Shown here: in pieces, positions 13,601 to 25,222 of the stretch | Numbering within the stretch: the stretch's first letter is position 1 | How the letters are laid out: every line of letters starts with the position of its first letter | Assembly: GCA_035582835.1 (NCBI GenBank) | Contig: JAYKAV010003266.1 | Location: 5,335,468-5,399,467, forward strand | Length of the DNA stretch: 64,000 nucleotides | Source of the DNA: Phoebastria nigripes | Taxonomy: Eukaryota > Chordata > Aves > Procellariiformes > Diomedeidae | Direction of reading: 5' to 3' | Position numbers and translations under genes: made by a program | Notes under the pieces: generated by a model | Database searches by the model: none | What the model was told of the DNA's origin: nothing | The model's input: the letters and a program-made list of their open reading frames with translations, nothing else

Positions 13601-14343
13601 CTCGTATTGAGTAGAGGTGAAGCAGGAGTGACACCAGGCACAGGAGAGGATAATGGGGGGGCACGTGCGTTGGCAGGGGCACCTGTTTGGGACAGAGTTG
13701 CTGCCACCCAAGGCGGTGGCCCCTCTAAGGGCTTTGGGAAGGGATGAGGTTTCTTCAATATCTGTGGAAAGGAGGACGGTACAGCCCTGGCTCCGAGGCC
13801 ACCCCAGGGGGGCCTTCAAGGCCCTGACCCCCTCCACTCTGCTTCCCATAGGGCGGAGGGTGCACACAGGGGTCCCCACAGCCCCCACATGGCCTACCCT
13901 GCCCTATAGATGAGGGGGCAATCCTGGCGCTACCCTTGTCCCTTATACAGGGGGACTTCCTCCAGCAAAATTCCCCTACCCCATAGCCTGGGGTGCCCCT
14001 GGCATCCCCCCTATTGCAGGGCGAAACCCCGGGGCCCCCAGCCAGCTCCCCTGCCCCATAGCCGGGGTGGGTACCCCTGGCATCCCCCCACCCTTGCAGG
14101 GGGGCACCCCGGGGCCCCCAGCCCCACAGCCAGTGTGGGTGCCCCTGACAGCCCCTTCCCAAGGCAGAGGGGCCGCTCCAGCTCCCCTACCCAACGCCCC
14201 CCAGCTGGGGATGGGGGCTGCGGCCCTTGCACCCCCGTCCCCGGGTGGACGGGGAGTCGGTACCAGCCGGGCCGGGCCCGCGCTCACCTGCCCGGCAGCT
14301 TGGCGCTCCGCTTCCAGAACTGCCTGCCGCTCTCGGCCGCCAT
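4490..14343 (-). CDS. TBC1D22B: TBC1 domain family member 22B, N-terminal 329 residues (gene runs off left edge)
   Basis: Eight coding exons join in phase with AG/GT borders: 14343-14288, 9592-9536, 8576-8263, 7328-7149, 6674-6604, 6171-6043, 5587-5522 and 4604-4490 (988 nt, 329 codons plus one base). The product matches vertebrate TBC1D22B from MAAESGRQFWKRSAKLPG onward. Seen: a disordered Ser/Asp/Glu-rich N-terminal region (about residues 60-190), then the start of the TBC Rab-GAP domain. The TBC arginine-finger motif IHIDIPR places the catalytic Arg at about residue 276, and the glutamine-finger motif YVQG places Gln at about 311, so both catalytic residues are intact. Known of the family: TBC proteins stimulate GTP hydrolysis by Rab GTPases, and TBC1D22A/B bind the Golgi adaptor ACBD3. 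About 175 C-terminal residues (rest of the TBC domain) lie beyond the window; human TBC1D22B is 505 aa. The start is chosen because it matches the family N-terminus and sits in a CpG-rich promoter. Confidence 0.95.
5522..5587 (-). CDS. TBC1D22B: TBC1D22B coding exon 7 (arginine finger)
   Basis: 22 codons carrying the IxxDxxR motif (IHIDIPR) with the catalytic Arg of the dual-finger Rab-GAP mechanism, followed by TNPLIPLFQQPLVQE. Phase 0 at both ends. Confidence 0.95.
6043..6171 (-). CDS. TBC1D22B: TBC1D22B coding exon 6
   Basis: 43 codons beginning GYLPANMERRK and ending HHQDTYRQ. Nearly invariant in TBC1D22 proteins. Both splice borders are canonical and phase 0. Confidence 0.95.
6604..6674 (-). 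CDS. TBC1D22B: TBC1D22B coding exon 5 (start of TBC domain)
   Basis: A 71-nt exon encoding ELRKCSWPGVPREVRPVTW and RLLS: the WPGVP...RPVTWRLL signature that opens TBC domains. Acceptor TTTGCAG/AT, donor TCA/GTGAGT. Confidence 0.93.
7149..7328 (-). CDS. TBC1D22B: TBC1D22B coding exon 4
   Basis: A 180-nt exon for about residues 143-202 including the conserved KQQSLPLRP and VARISDQNASGAPPMTVREK blocks. Two AG acceptors lie 16 nt apart; only the inner one (exon start 7328) keeps the frame and the length of the human protein. Confidence 0.93.
8263..8576 (-). CDS. TBC1D22B: TBC1D22B coding exon 3
   Basis: A 314-nt exon for residues 39-142, mostly predicted disorder: basic segment, an acidic/serine run (DDEDEDFSSSSSS), then the conserved LNSKVAKATAAQVLENHSK block. 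Donor TG/GTAAGA. Confidence 0.93.
9536..9592 (-). CDS. TBC1D22B: TBC1D22B coding exon 2
   Basis: A 57-nt exon encoding IQPVYGAQHPPLDPRLTK; acceptor CTGCAG/C and donor AAAAA/GTAAGT. Phase fits both neighbours (completes Ser19, begins Asn38). Confidence 0.92.
10120..10245 (-). repeat. Degenerate MIR/CORE-SINE copy
   Basis: The plus strand resembles the reverse complement of MIR: GGTCCAAATCCCAGCTT, then CTACTTCCTATG, then AGTCACCACGTCTCAGTCCCTC and GTGGAATGGGAC. A similar, poorer match lies at about 9840-9930. Identification is by eye. Confidence 0.45.
11730..11815 (+). repeat. MIR-like SINE fragment
   Basis: CTTTTACAGCTGAGAAAATTGAGGCA matches, in pieces, the MIR central core (TTTTACAGATGAGGAAACTGAGGCA). 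It lies within TBC1D22B intron 1. Confidence 0.5.
13979..14160. repeat. Minisatellite in TBC1D22B intron 1 (68-75 bp unit)
   Basis: Repeat starts at 13979, 14054 and about 14122 share the core CCCCATAGCC...GGGTGCCCCTGGCATCCCCC. About 2.5 diverged copies. Confidence 0.7.
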
Positions 14344-14640
14344 GGCGAAGGGGAGGGGCGGGCCCGGCCGGCCAGCCAGCGAGCGAGCGAGCCCACCGGC
14401 CGGCCGGCCCCGCGGCGCAGCGGCGGAGCGCGGAGGAAGGCGGCGACCCCCCGCAGGCCGCCTCACCGCCGCCCGCCCGCAACCCCCGGCGGCGCCATCT
14501 TGGGTCCGGGCGGGGAGAGCGTCGCCATTGGCCGCTTCGGGCAAGGCGTTGCGGATCGGCCAATCGCGAGCGGGAGAAGGGAGTTACGTATGTGAAGGGG
14601 CGGGGTCTGCAGGGCTGGNGGCGGGGTGTGTGAGGCGGGA
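14150..14640 (-). promoter_or_regulatory. TBC1D22B: CpG-rich TBC1D22B promoter and 5' leader
   Basis: A CpG-dense stretch surrounds exon 1. Upstream of the ATG are two CCAAT boxes in opposite orientation, ATTGG at 14527-14531 and CCAAT at 14560-14564, about 185-220 bp from the start codon, which suits a TATA-less housekeeping promoter. A TTACGTA CREB/bZIP-like site lies near 14583-14589. The transcription start is not resolved. Confidence 0.7.
14288..14343 (-). CDS. TBC1D22B: TBC1D22B coding exon 1
   Basis: Encodes the initiator Met and residues 1-18, ending two bases into Ser19. Donor CAG/GTGAGC on the minus strand. The ATG has a strong context (GCCATGG). Confidence 0.93.
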
Positions 14641-14990
14641 GAGACCATCTGAGGGGGGGAGGCGGGGATAAACCATCCCGCCCCGGGTGGGGGGAAGGTG
14701 GAGCAATCCACTAACACTGAGGGGCACGGAGTGGGGCGCGAAAGCGGCTCTGAGGCGGCGCTGCCTGCGTGGGCCGGGGCACAGGGGGGACCCTGAAGAG
14801 GGGAGGGCGGGTAGGACTAAACACCGCCCTGAGGGAGGGGAGAGACCATTCACGCTGCGGGGGGGGACACGCCCAGCAAGCACCTGGGCGAAACCATCGG
14901 GAGATGGCGGGGGGAAGCGGGTTAAACCACCCACAGGGCCGCGGGGGGGAGCCGCTGGACAGAACCATGCGCGGGGCAGGGGGACACGCA
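14640..14990. repeat. Degenerate G-rich array upstream of TBC1D22B
   Basis: AACCATC/ACCATT-type words recur at irregular 30-60 bp spacing inside G-rich sequence (AAACCATCC, GACCATTC, GAAACCATC, TAAACCACC, GAACCATG). It reads as an old, heavily diverged minisatellite. Confidence 0.4.
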
Positions 14991-17299
14991 CTGAGTGGTG
15001 ACAGGGGCCAGCTGGGTCCCTGTGGCACCCCGGGATGGCTCCGCTGGCACCCGCGGCTGTCATGGTCCTCTCAAGGATTCAAGGCCATTTGGGGCCATTT
15101 CCAGCCCCCAGCCCCGCCCCGGTGCCGGGGTGTCCCCTCATAACGACANCCGGGGTGAGGGAGGAGCCGCCATTATGGGGCAAGCCGTGAGGTGCAAGCG
15201 GTCACCCCCTGAATAAACGGGGATAAACTGGGGAAAAAAANCCCAGAGATGTCAAAAAACTCACTAACTTCCCAGGTGACATGGGACCCTGCCAGCCCCC
15301 AGCACACTGCCATCCCTCTCATGCCCTGAGGAGAAACCCCACCACGGGGGTGGCCGGCAGCCACTGAGCCTCGATGGCGCCGGGTGTGGGCAGAGTGGGA
15401 CAGGGCCTGCTGTCACCGGCTGTGGGGACATCATGGGGACCTCCCGCTCCTGGAGTAAACGTGCGATGGCCCCTGGTGAATTAGCAGCTGCCTCTCACAG
15501 TCAGGCCACCGGCATGGCCGTGCCCCGCATGAGTCAGTTCCTCACGAGGTGCCTCAGTTTCCCCTGTTTGCAAAAAGCAGGAGGGGAGCTGGGCGTCCCT
15601 CGGGGTGTCTCAGGGTTGGGGTCATCAGAAAAGGGATAATTATCACCCCCAGCTCAGCCTCCTGGCTAGGGTGGACACACAGGGCTCTCGCCATCCCCTC
15701 AGGGTCGGGTCCTGGCTCGGCAGGATCATGGCTCCTGCCAAGCACTCGGGGAGAGGCTTGGAGAGCCTTTCAGGACGCAGAAGGGTCAGGAGCACTCAAA
15801 AAAGGGAAGGAAAATTAAAAAGCAGGCNCATTTCTGCAAAAGCAGCCTGTTTTGGGAGGACGGGGCTGACAGCAGAGGGCGGCACAGGCTCATCGCTGGC
15901 GCCTCACCACAGGGCCTGGCCTGGCACCTGGGTGCTTCGCCCTGACCCAACCTGTTACTGCTTTTTCCCTCTCCATCAGCTGCTCTCGAGGTACAGGGAG
16001 ATATTTCGGGGGGCAGAGCGAGCCCAAGACCGTGGCAGCGAGCCCAGGATCTCCAGCAATGAGCCCAGGATCTCCAACAGCTTTCGATTCTGAACGAGAA
16101 TGAAAGCTGAGAGAGAAGAATCAGTTCCTTTTCCCATCCCGAAGCTGAAGCAGAGAAGGGAAACTTAAGAGCTAGCAAAAATAGAGCATTGCGAGGTACC
16201 CAGCTGCAGGGAGATCACTGCCCTCCTGGTCAGGAAGTGCTGTGTTGGACTAGGAAAGTTTCCAGAAAGGAGCTGGTCCTAACAGGGAGACATCCAGGGT
16301 GGAAACGCCGCTCCTTCCACCCAGAGTTAAAAACCTGTGGGCTACAAGGTGCAACAAACAGTGTTATCGCAAGTCACTTCATCCCGTAACACGACTGCTG
16401 CAAACTCTGAGAAATGGAAACCATCCCACATCGGAGCGGGAGTCCTCGGTGTCAGTGGGAGGCTGAGCACACCGGAGAGTCTGTCCATCTATCCTAGAGT
16501 CGCTTTTGGCATCCGCGCATCCCTGCAAGGCCTCCTTTGGATGCCTGCCGTCCCCTCTGTCTAGGCAGGGTGGGTTGGCTTTGCTTTTCCCTCTCAGCCT
16601 GAGGGATAGATCCTCCCTGGAGGAGTTTTCCCTCCTGCTTTTCCATGGCAATTCAGACATCATCTTCTCATGCTTCATTTATTGGCTTTATCGAAGACTT
16701 TGTTTGGAAACGCCCTGCTAGAGACACAGGAGAGTGACTCCTCCACCCTGGCAAGGGAAGGTGGCTCATTGTCTCCGCTCTGCCCACATCCTGCTCCTCT
16801 CCCCAAAAAGAGAGAAAATCCACCCAGAGGATGGGGGAAAGGACTGAAATCCAAGTCCTCGGCATCCACGGCTGTGCTTCAATTGCCGTCAGGTCTCAGC
16901 CGGTGATGGCAGGAGGCAACCTGGGCCAAACTGAGCCAAATCTATGGTGCTTTGGGGGGATCTACACGCACCCATGCATCTGTGCAGCTATGCACACACA
17001 CAGAGGGATGCTACAGTGAACAATCTACTACAAGTAGTAGCCTGGCACCAAGATTACGGCTGCCGTGGCACATCCGTGCCGCGCGGTTGGCAGCGCGGGG
17101 GCGGTTTCCGTTGGGGTCGGTACTGATGGCTTACGAGGCCCATTTCGGGGAGGGGGGGGAAGATGAAGAATTTCAGCAGGGGTTGACCTGAAATGACATT
17201 TTGCTGCTTCTGTTTTTCTCACAGCTTTTGCAGAGGGGTGAGATCTCCATCCCTGCAACCCGCTCGCCCTTCAAATGCACACGCGTGCGCCTGTGCGTC

Positions 17300-17560
17300 A
17301 TTTCAGGTTAACTGAAGTGGCTGCTTCAATTTGAAACAGGAGCTGTTGTTTCATTTTTTGAGTCGGTTAACCCCCTCCTAACTGTAATAAACATGGTGAT
17401 TAAGGACACAAAAATATTACTCTGGAGGAAGGGGACCAAAAGCTTGGAAAAGGTTGAAAGAAACACTCTGATTACCCCTTTTAAATACATGTTTCTTTAG
17501 CTGAAGCTGCTAAATTTGACTCAACTTTACACACTGGAAAGGTTTTGCGGTTTGTTTTTT
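17300..17560. other. AT-rich island, possible conserved non-coding element
   Basis: About 260 bp of AT-rich, complex sequence (words such as GTAATAAACATGGTGATTAAGG and CCCCTTTTAAATACATG) stands out in GC-rich flanks. No ORF or known repeat seen. Conservation is a guess from composition alone. Confidence 0.3.
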
Positions 17561-18004
17561 TTTTTTACAGCGAATAAAGTGTTTTTTCCTTGTAAAAACC
17601 CCCACCAACTCTCGGGCCGAGTGATGCAGTTTCGATGTGTCACGGAGGCAGGGTTAGTGCAGATCCCACTCCTGGGAAGGTCAGTGTAAACCCCAAAACA
17701 CGAGACTTCAGTCTCAAGCTGGGCTCCAGGTGCCTGAAACCAGCACCTGGCCCACCTCACCATCACAGCACTAGGGGTTTTTCGGAGGAGGTCTGGGAAA
17801 GGACGTGTTTCACCCCGGGTTCATGCTGAGAGGGGTGCAGGGCTTTGGTCTCGGCTCTTGGAGGACTAAACCCCCTGCCCAGGGGACATGGGGACATTGG
17901 GGATCTGAAGCTGGGAGCTCCTCCGTGGCCGGTCCCAGCCCGAGGAGGGATAGGGCAGGGAAAGGCAGGCAAGCCCAAGCTCCACCGCAAAAGATCTCCA
18001 GCGA

Positions 18005-18065
18005 GTTGGGGCACCGTGCCTCAGTTTCCCCACATGGCCCATGGAGATAATGCTATTGCCACACA
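18005..18065 (-). repeat. MIR fragment, reverse orientation
   Basis: GTGCCTCAGTTTCCCCACATG followed by CCCATGGAGATAATGCTATTG matches the reverse complement of MIR (CTCAGTTTCCTCATCTGTAAAATGGGGATAATA) over about 45 bp in pieces. Confidence 0.6.
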
Positions 18066-19620
18066 GGCCATCAGCAAAGCACTCAGAAACCAACTTCCAC
18101 AAGGCTTCATTACCAGGGAGCTGGAGCCGTGGGACACCTGGTTTGCTGATAATTCACCTCGTCCTAAGGCAGGTGTTTAAAATAGCTCCTGTGACTCACT
18201 GTGCCGAGAAGGGCCAAAGGGTTTCAGACACCGCCTCGGGGGCAGCTGGATGTTTTCCTTGCGACGAGGCGAGATGCCACCTCCGAGTCTCCTGCTCTTC
18301 AGGTCCCTGCGGCGAGCCCGGCCCCNGCTCCCCGGGCGGCTTTTCTCCTCGGTGCTCAACTGCGTTTTTCCAGCCGTGTCAGACATTTGACTGTTGCTCG
18401 TCTCCCATTCCCAGAAAGGGATGTGGAAAATAGAAACGTCCCTTTTGCTGTGGCTCCAGGCTCCCCTGGCCAGTCCTTTCTGCATGGCCAAGCACCTTAG
18501 CTGGGGATGGATGTGTACAGGAAGCCACAGGTGTGATGAGTACTGGCCTTTTGCAAGTCCTCAGTCATCCACGAGACTCCAGTGCTCCTGGGAGGCCTGA
18601 AATCTCATCCTGGTCCTGCTTCATCCTTTTTTTCTGCTTTCTGAATTGCGGATACTTCCCCTGGTGACACCGAGGAGCAATAAAGAATAGCAAAAGGGAG
18701 GTGGGGGAGCAATGCTGGCCCTGAATTGCTTCTCACTGGGTAACTCCTGCGGCTTCGTCCTCTCCTGTCATAGCTGACAGCCCCGAAGGGCAGTGAACAT
18801 CCCCCCACCAAGGAGAAACGAGGGGTGAAAAGGCCTCTTCCTTTCCTCCAGCCCCTGTGTGCAGTCCCCATGCCACGATGCAATGGTGATGGGTGTTGTG
18901 GAGGGAAGCAATGGGCAGCCAATGCTACAACTGCCCATCTTCGGGTCTCCCATCACATCTATCGTGATCCTTTCCCCGTGGCGGAGGTCTGGGACACGAA
19001 TCTGGTGGCTCTCAGCCAGGTGAAGGTATTACTGCAGAGGAAGGCTGGTGCCCAGGGGATCAAACATGCACCAATCCTTTTCCAACACCCAAACCTTGGA
19101 TGCAGCCAGCGGCCCCAGCGGGACAAGACAGTACCCAGGCAGCGGGATCTTGCTGGGGGACAAAATGGCACCATTCCCCTCCTGCAGCACAAGCCCGGCA
19201 GGGGCAAAATCATCAGCAACAGGCAGAAATGAAGTGACTATCAGCACCCCAGCCCCACGCTGGACCTGCTCAGCCTTTTTGCGGCAAGTTTTCTAAGAAA
19301 CGCCACAGCAGTTAGCGAGCGTTTACGGGAAGGGTGGGCCAAGCTCAGCCTGCAGCCAGGATGGCCGCGATAGCATTTCGGTGGTGCTGGGGGGGGGACA
19401 GTGGCCGCCCGAGGGGCTTGGGCTCCTCGCGGTAGCAGGTGGTGTGGCGGAGAGGTTTGCTTTCGTGTAAGAGCAGCTTCCCGGATGGTCCGGGGGAAAA
19501 GCAAGAGAGGAGGTTAAATACAAACCACATCTCAAAATAGGCCTAAACTTTGAAGGCGTTTGGAGCTGCGCTTCCTGCTTCTAGCAGCCCCGAGGAAGAG
19601 ATGAAAGATGCAGCTGAGTG

Positions 19621-19670
<50 letters not shown>
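19621..19670. repeat. 50-bp poly(A) run
   Basis: An uninterrupted run of A from 19621 to 19670, flanked by unique sequence. The length may be an assembly estimate. No SINE or processed gene body was recognised upstream. Confidence 0.95.
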
Positions 19671-19671
<1 letters not shown>

Positions 19672-20824
19672 CAAAAAGCAAAACAAACAAACCCAGTTAA
19701 CACTTTCTGCTGAAGGCAGAGGCACAGCAGTGACACAGCACACCAGATCACCCCACGAGGCTGGAACGTGGCTCCAGGACCCCCGGTTCCCCCCCCCAAT
19801 AGCAGGCCCACAGCTCAGAGAACGGTGCTGGCAAGTGTGGGGTGACCCAGGGAAAGGGGGGACTCCCTGGGCATGGGGGTTTTAAGCAAGAAAGCCATGG
19901 GGCAAGCCAAGGAAAGCCCTGTTCTGCATCAGGTCTGGCTGGGGGACTTGCAAAGTAACCTGCAGAAAGGGAAACGTGCCCCTTCCTTGGAGTAGGAGAC
20001 ACACAGCCCTGTGTGCACATAGCAGCAGGTGCTTCATGAGCTCAAGCAGAAACAGAGCTTCAAAATTCAGCATGTTAAATTAATGTAAAAAAAAAAAACA
20101 AACCCCAAGCCAAAAAAAAAAACCAAAACCAACCAACCTAAAAAACAAAAACCCAACACCCCTGAAGCCGAAGCGCTGCGGAGCTGGGAAGTGGGGTTTG
20201 ACAGTTTGGAGGGTAAAAGCTCGAGCGAAGCGTTACCGCTGCTGACTGATAGTGACCAACTTCTCGTAATCCGAAGATCAACTTCCTCTCGCTCCGCGTT
20301 TGCCGCAGCAGAGCTGGAGGTGGGGACAGCCCGCCGGCAGCTTTCTTCACCCACCGGCACCCGGCATGCAACACCCGCTCCGCGCCAACAGAGCCGGAGC
20401 AACAGGATCTGCCTTACCAAAATTTAATTTGGCTGACAACATCCGGCATTTCGTAAGGTTGCTTTGATCTTTGTTTACTCGCTGTCCCCAGCACATGCTC
20501 CACACCAGCCTGCGGATGAATGGAAACGAAAAGGGCTCCACACCCCTTTGATCTCTCCCAGGAGACCTGCCAGGAGCAGTCAGTGCTGAAAACACCCCGC
20601 CAAGGGCCGGATCCAGCCTTCCCCATGGTGCTTTTGGCTGGCTGGTCCTGGTTAACGCCACTTGGCAAGCCTTTGGGTGGCACCTTTGGAGTTAGTCTCG
20701 GCTGGAGACAAACCAGCGGTCCCCGAAGTAGACATGGTGCGGTCACCAGTACCCAGCACGCTCCCAGCATCCTTCATCCCGCCCCGCAATAAAGGGATGT
20801 CTCCATCACATCAAGTGGTTTGTT

Positions 20825-20830
20825 TTTATT
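20825..20830 (-). terminator. PIM1: PIM1 polyadenylation signal
   Basis: AATAAA on the minus strand (in TTTTAAATAAAAAC), followed by a GT-rich stretch (TTGATGTGATGG) where cleavage would be expected near 20800-20812. Confidence 0.8.
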
Positions 20831-21233
20831 TAAAACCGCATAAAAAAAATAAGATTTCTGAATTCCCCTGTACAATATTAACTATTAACAAAAAACCCGC
20901 CGGCTACACACTTGGTTACATGTAAAGACTTGACAGCACGGACAGCCCGGGCCGGCTCGCCCCTCCCCAGCCCCAGACAAGACACCCGTGGGGAAAACCA
21001 AAACTCATCTGCAAACTGAGATCTGCACGTGGCAAGGAAACAACAGCAACCAGAACTATGTACACAGACAGCTGGGGAGCAGGCAGCCGCTCCGCACCTC
21101 CGCCAGACAGCCGACAGAAACGCTACGGACCCAGGGATGGACACAGGACAGACACGGAGGGAAGACCCGAATGGAAAACCGGGGGATCAGCAGCTGTAGA
21201 AGCAAGGCGTGGGTTGGAAACCCACGTGAATTA

Positions 21234-21248
21234 TAAATAAATAAATAA
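21234..21248 (-). promoter_or_regulatory. PIM1: AU-rich element in PIM1 3' UTR
   Basis: On the transcript strand TTATTTATTTATTTA gives three overlapping AUUUA pentamers; another lies at 21304-21308. Such elements recruit TTP/AUF1/HuR and shorten mRNA half-life, matching the known rapid decay of PIM1 mRNA. Confidence 0.85.
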
Positions 21249-21427
21249 GTTATCCTACCGGCTAGAACTCTTCCTTTAAAAAACAAAAACAAATTCATGA
21301 AAATAAATTAAAAAATGAAAACTGGGGGGGAAAAAAAAAAAAAAAATAAAAATGTTATCACTATGAACAACTGTACATCAAGCTTTGCTCCTATATAACT
21401 TTGTACACATTTACAGCTCTGTTGGTT

Positions 21428-21434
21428 TGCATTG
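21428..21434 (-). promoter_or_regulatory. PIM1: miR-33 seed match in PIM1 3' UTR
   Basis: The transcript strand reads CAATGCA, the complement of the miR-33 seed. PIM1 is a reported miR-33a target in mammals; a seven-base match alone is weak, but it lies in the expected gene and strand. Confidence 0.5.
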
Positions 21435-22061
21435 TTTGTGCATTCGTGAGGGCACAGGGAAGCAAAGAACCCCAGAAAATCTACGCGAGATGGAGGCACG
21501 GGAGGCAAGGCATCACCTGCTTGGTTCCCATGCGTCTTCTGACCCGTTTTCTTTTTGAAAAGGGAAAAGGAACTATATACCCAGGCGAGTCTTGGAAAAG
21601 CAGCAGTGTAGGAAAATTCAAGTATTTCCTCCAGCACAGCCCAGATCGCAACTGAAGGCACTGAAGCACGGTGACAGCGGAGAAGAGACGGCCATTCAGT
21701 CACGGTACCTGCCCTCCCCCCCAATCCGTTTTCCCCAGTTGAAGCTTTTCTCGCAATAAGGTCTCCGATCCTCTCGCGGTCCCGAATTCAGCAGGTCAGG
21801 CAGACACTTGGGAGCCTCCAAAACCAGAAAACCTCCCAAAAAAATTTACTGGCAAAACATCAAATGAGACAGGGTCAATCAGATGGAGTCCAGGACAGCT
21901 GGGTTGGATGGTGGCCACCAGCGCTTGGAAGACCAGGTCTCCAGCCCAGCTCCAGGACAAGACGTGCGTGTTCCCATCTGATGATCCCTGCNCAGTGCTA
22001 CGGTCACGAGGAGAAAGTCTGGTTTTCTTTGCTTCTTATGGCCAGGAGACGCGTGGAGCTG

Positions 22062-24585
<2,524 letters not shown>

Positions 24586-25173
24586 CCCGGCCCCCTCGCC
24601 CGATTTCGGGGCCGGTCCCGGCACCTCCCGAACCGGACCGGGCACCGCTGGCTCGGTTCCGGCGGTCGGGCTGCCGAGCGGCGGAGGTCGGGCGGGGGAG
24701 CCCGGAGCGAAGGAGGCTGGAGCTTGACGGCAGCGGGGCGGGTAGGGAGCGGCCGCGGCGCGGCTGCTCCGCGCACTGCCGGGCTCCCGTGTGGCGCGGC
24801 GGCCCCCAGCCGGCCCCGGGAGTAGCGGGGGCCGGGGGCGGGCCGGGGAGAGCCAGGGGGCGGCGCTGCCGCGCCAGGCCCAACCGCACCGGCCCGCCCA
24901 GCGGCGCCACAGCCAATAGGGAGAGACCCGCGCGGAGGAGAGGCCGCGGCGGGCCACGACGTGGCGGGAAGGAAAAGGCGCCAAAGGCGGGATGGGGGTG
25001 GGTGCGAGAAAAAGGGGTGAGCGGGGCCTGAACAGCCGCTGCTGCCGTCCGCCGGTGCGGCCGTCCGTCCGTTCGCGTCCCCGTTCTCAACGGGAGTCCC
25101 ACCGCGTCCCGCGGTTGCCAGGGCTTTGACAGAGCGGGCGGTTGTTCGCTAAGCGCGCGCAAGCAGGCGGAGG
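24586..25173 (-). promoter_or_regulatory. PIM1: GC-rich PIM1 promoter and 5' leader
   Basis: CpG-dense, with an inverted CCAAT box (CCAAT on the plus strand, 24913-24917) about 330 bp from the ATG and several GGGGCGG-like GC boxes; no TATA box seen. The sequence stays open in the PIM1 frame across this whole region. The start of transcription is not resolved. Confidence 0.7.
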
Positions 25174-25222
25174 NNNNNNNNNNNNNNNNNNNNNNNNNNN
25201 NNNNNNNNNNNNNNNNNNNNNN
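25174..25222. other. Assembly gap of 49 N
   Basis: 49 consecutive N inside the CpG-rich region upstream of PIM1; sequence here is unknown and the size may be nominal. Confidence 0.98.

Larger units (their letters stand above)
14641..20824. other. Intergenic: TBC1D22B to PIM1
   Basis: No coding exon is supportable here; human TMEM217 lies in this position but nothing resembling a gene was recognised. Contents seen: the degenerate G-rich array (14640-14990), two reverse-oriented MIR cores (15550-15564 and 18017-18031), a TGAGTCAG AP-1-like site near 15530, an AT-rich block at about 17300-17560, a 50-A run (19621-19670) and A-rich simple sequence at 20085-20155. Confidence 0.6.
20825..22061 (-). 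other. PIM1: PIM1 3' untranslated region
   Basis: About 1.24 kb between the stop codon and a canonical AATAAA. Contains an AU-rich element, a miR-33-type seed match, long U-rich tracts and several single N bases. Length and AU content fit the long, unstable PIM1 3' UTR of mammals. The end is inferred from the polyadenylation signal. Confidence 0.8.

Noticed and set aside
19600..19680. Poly(A) run as the tail of a processed pseudogene
   Set aside because: Neighbouring sequence shows no recognisable coding remnant or target-site duplication.
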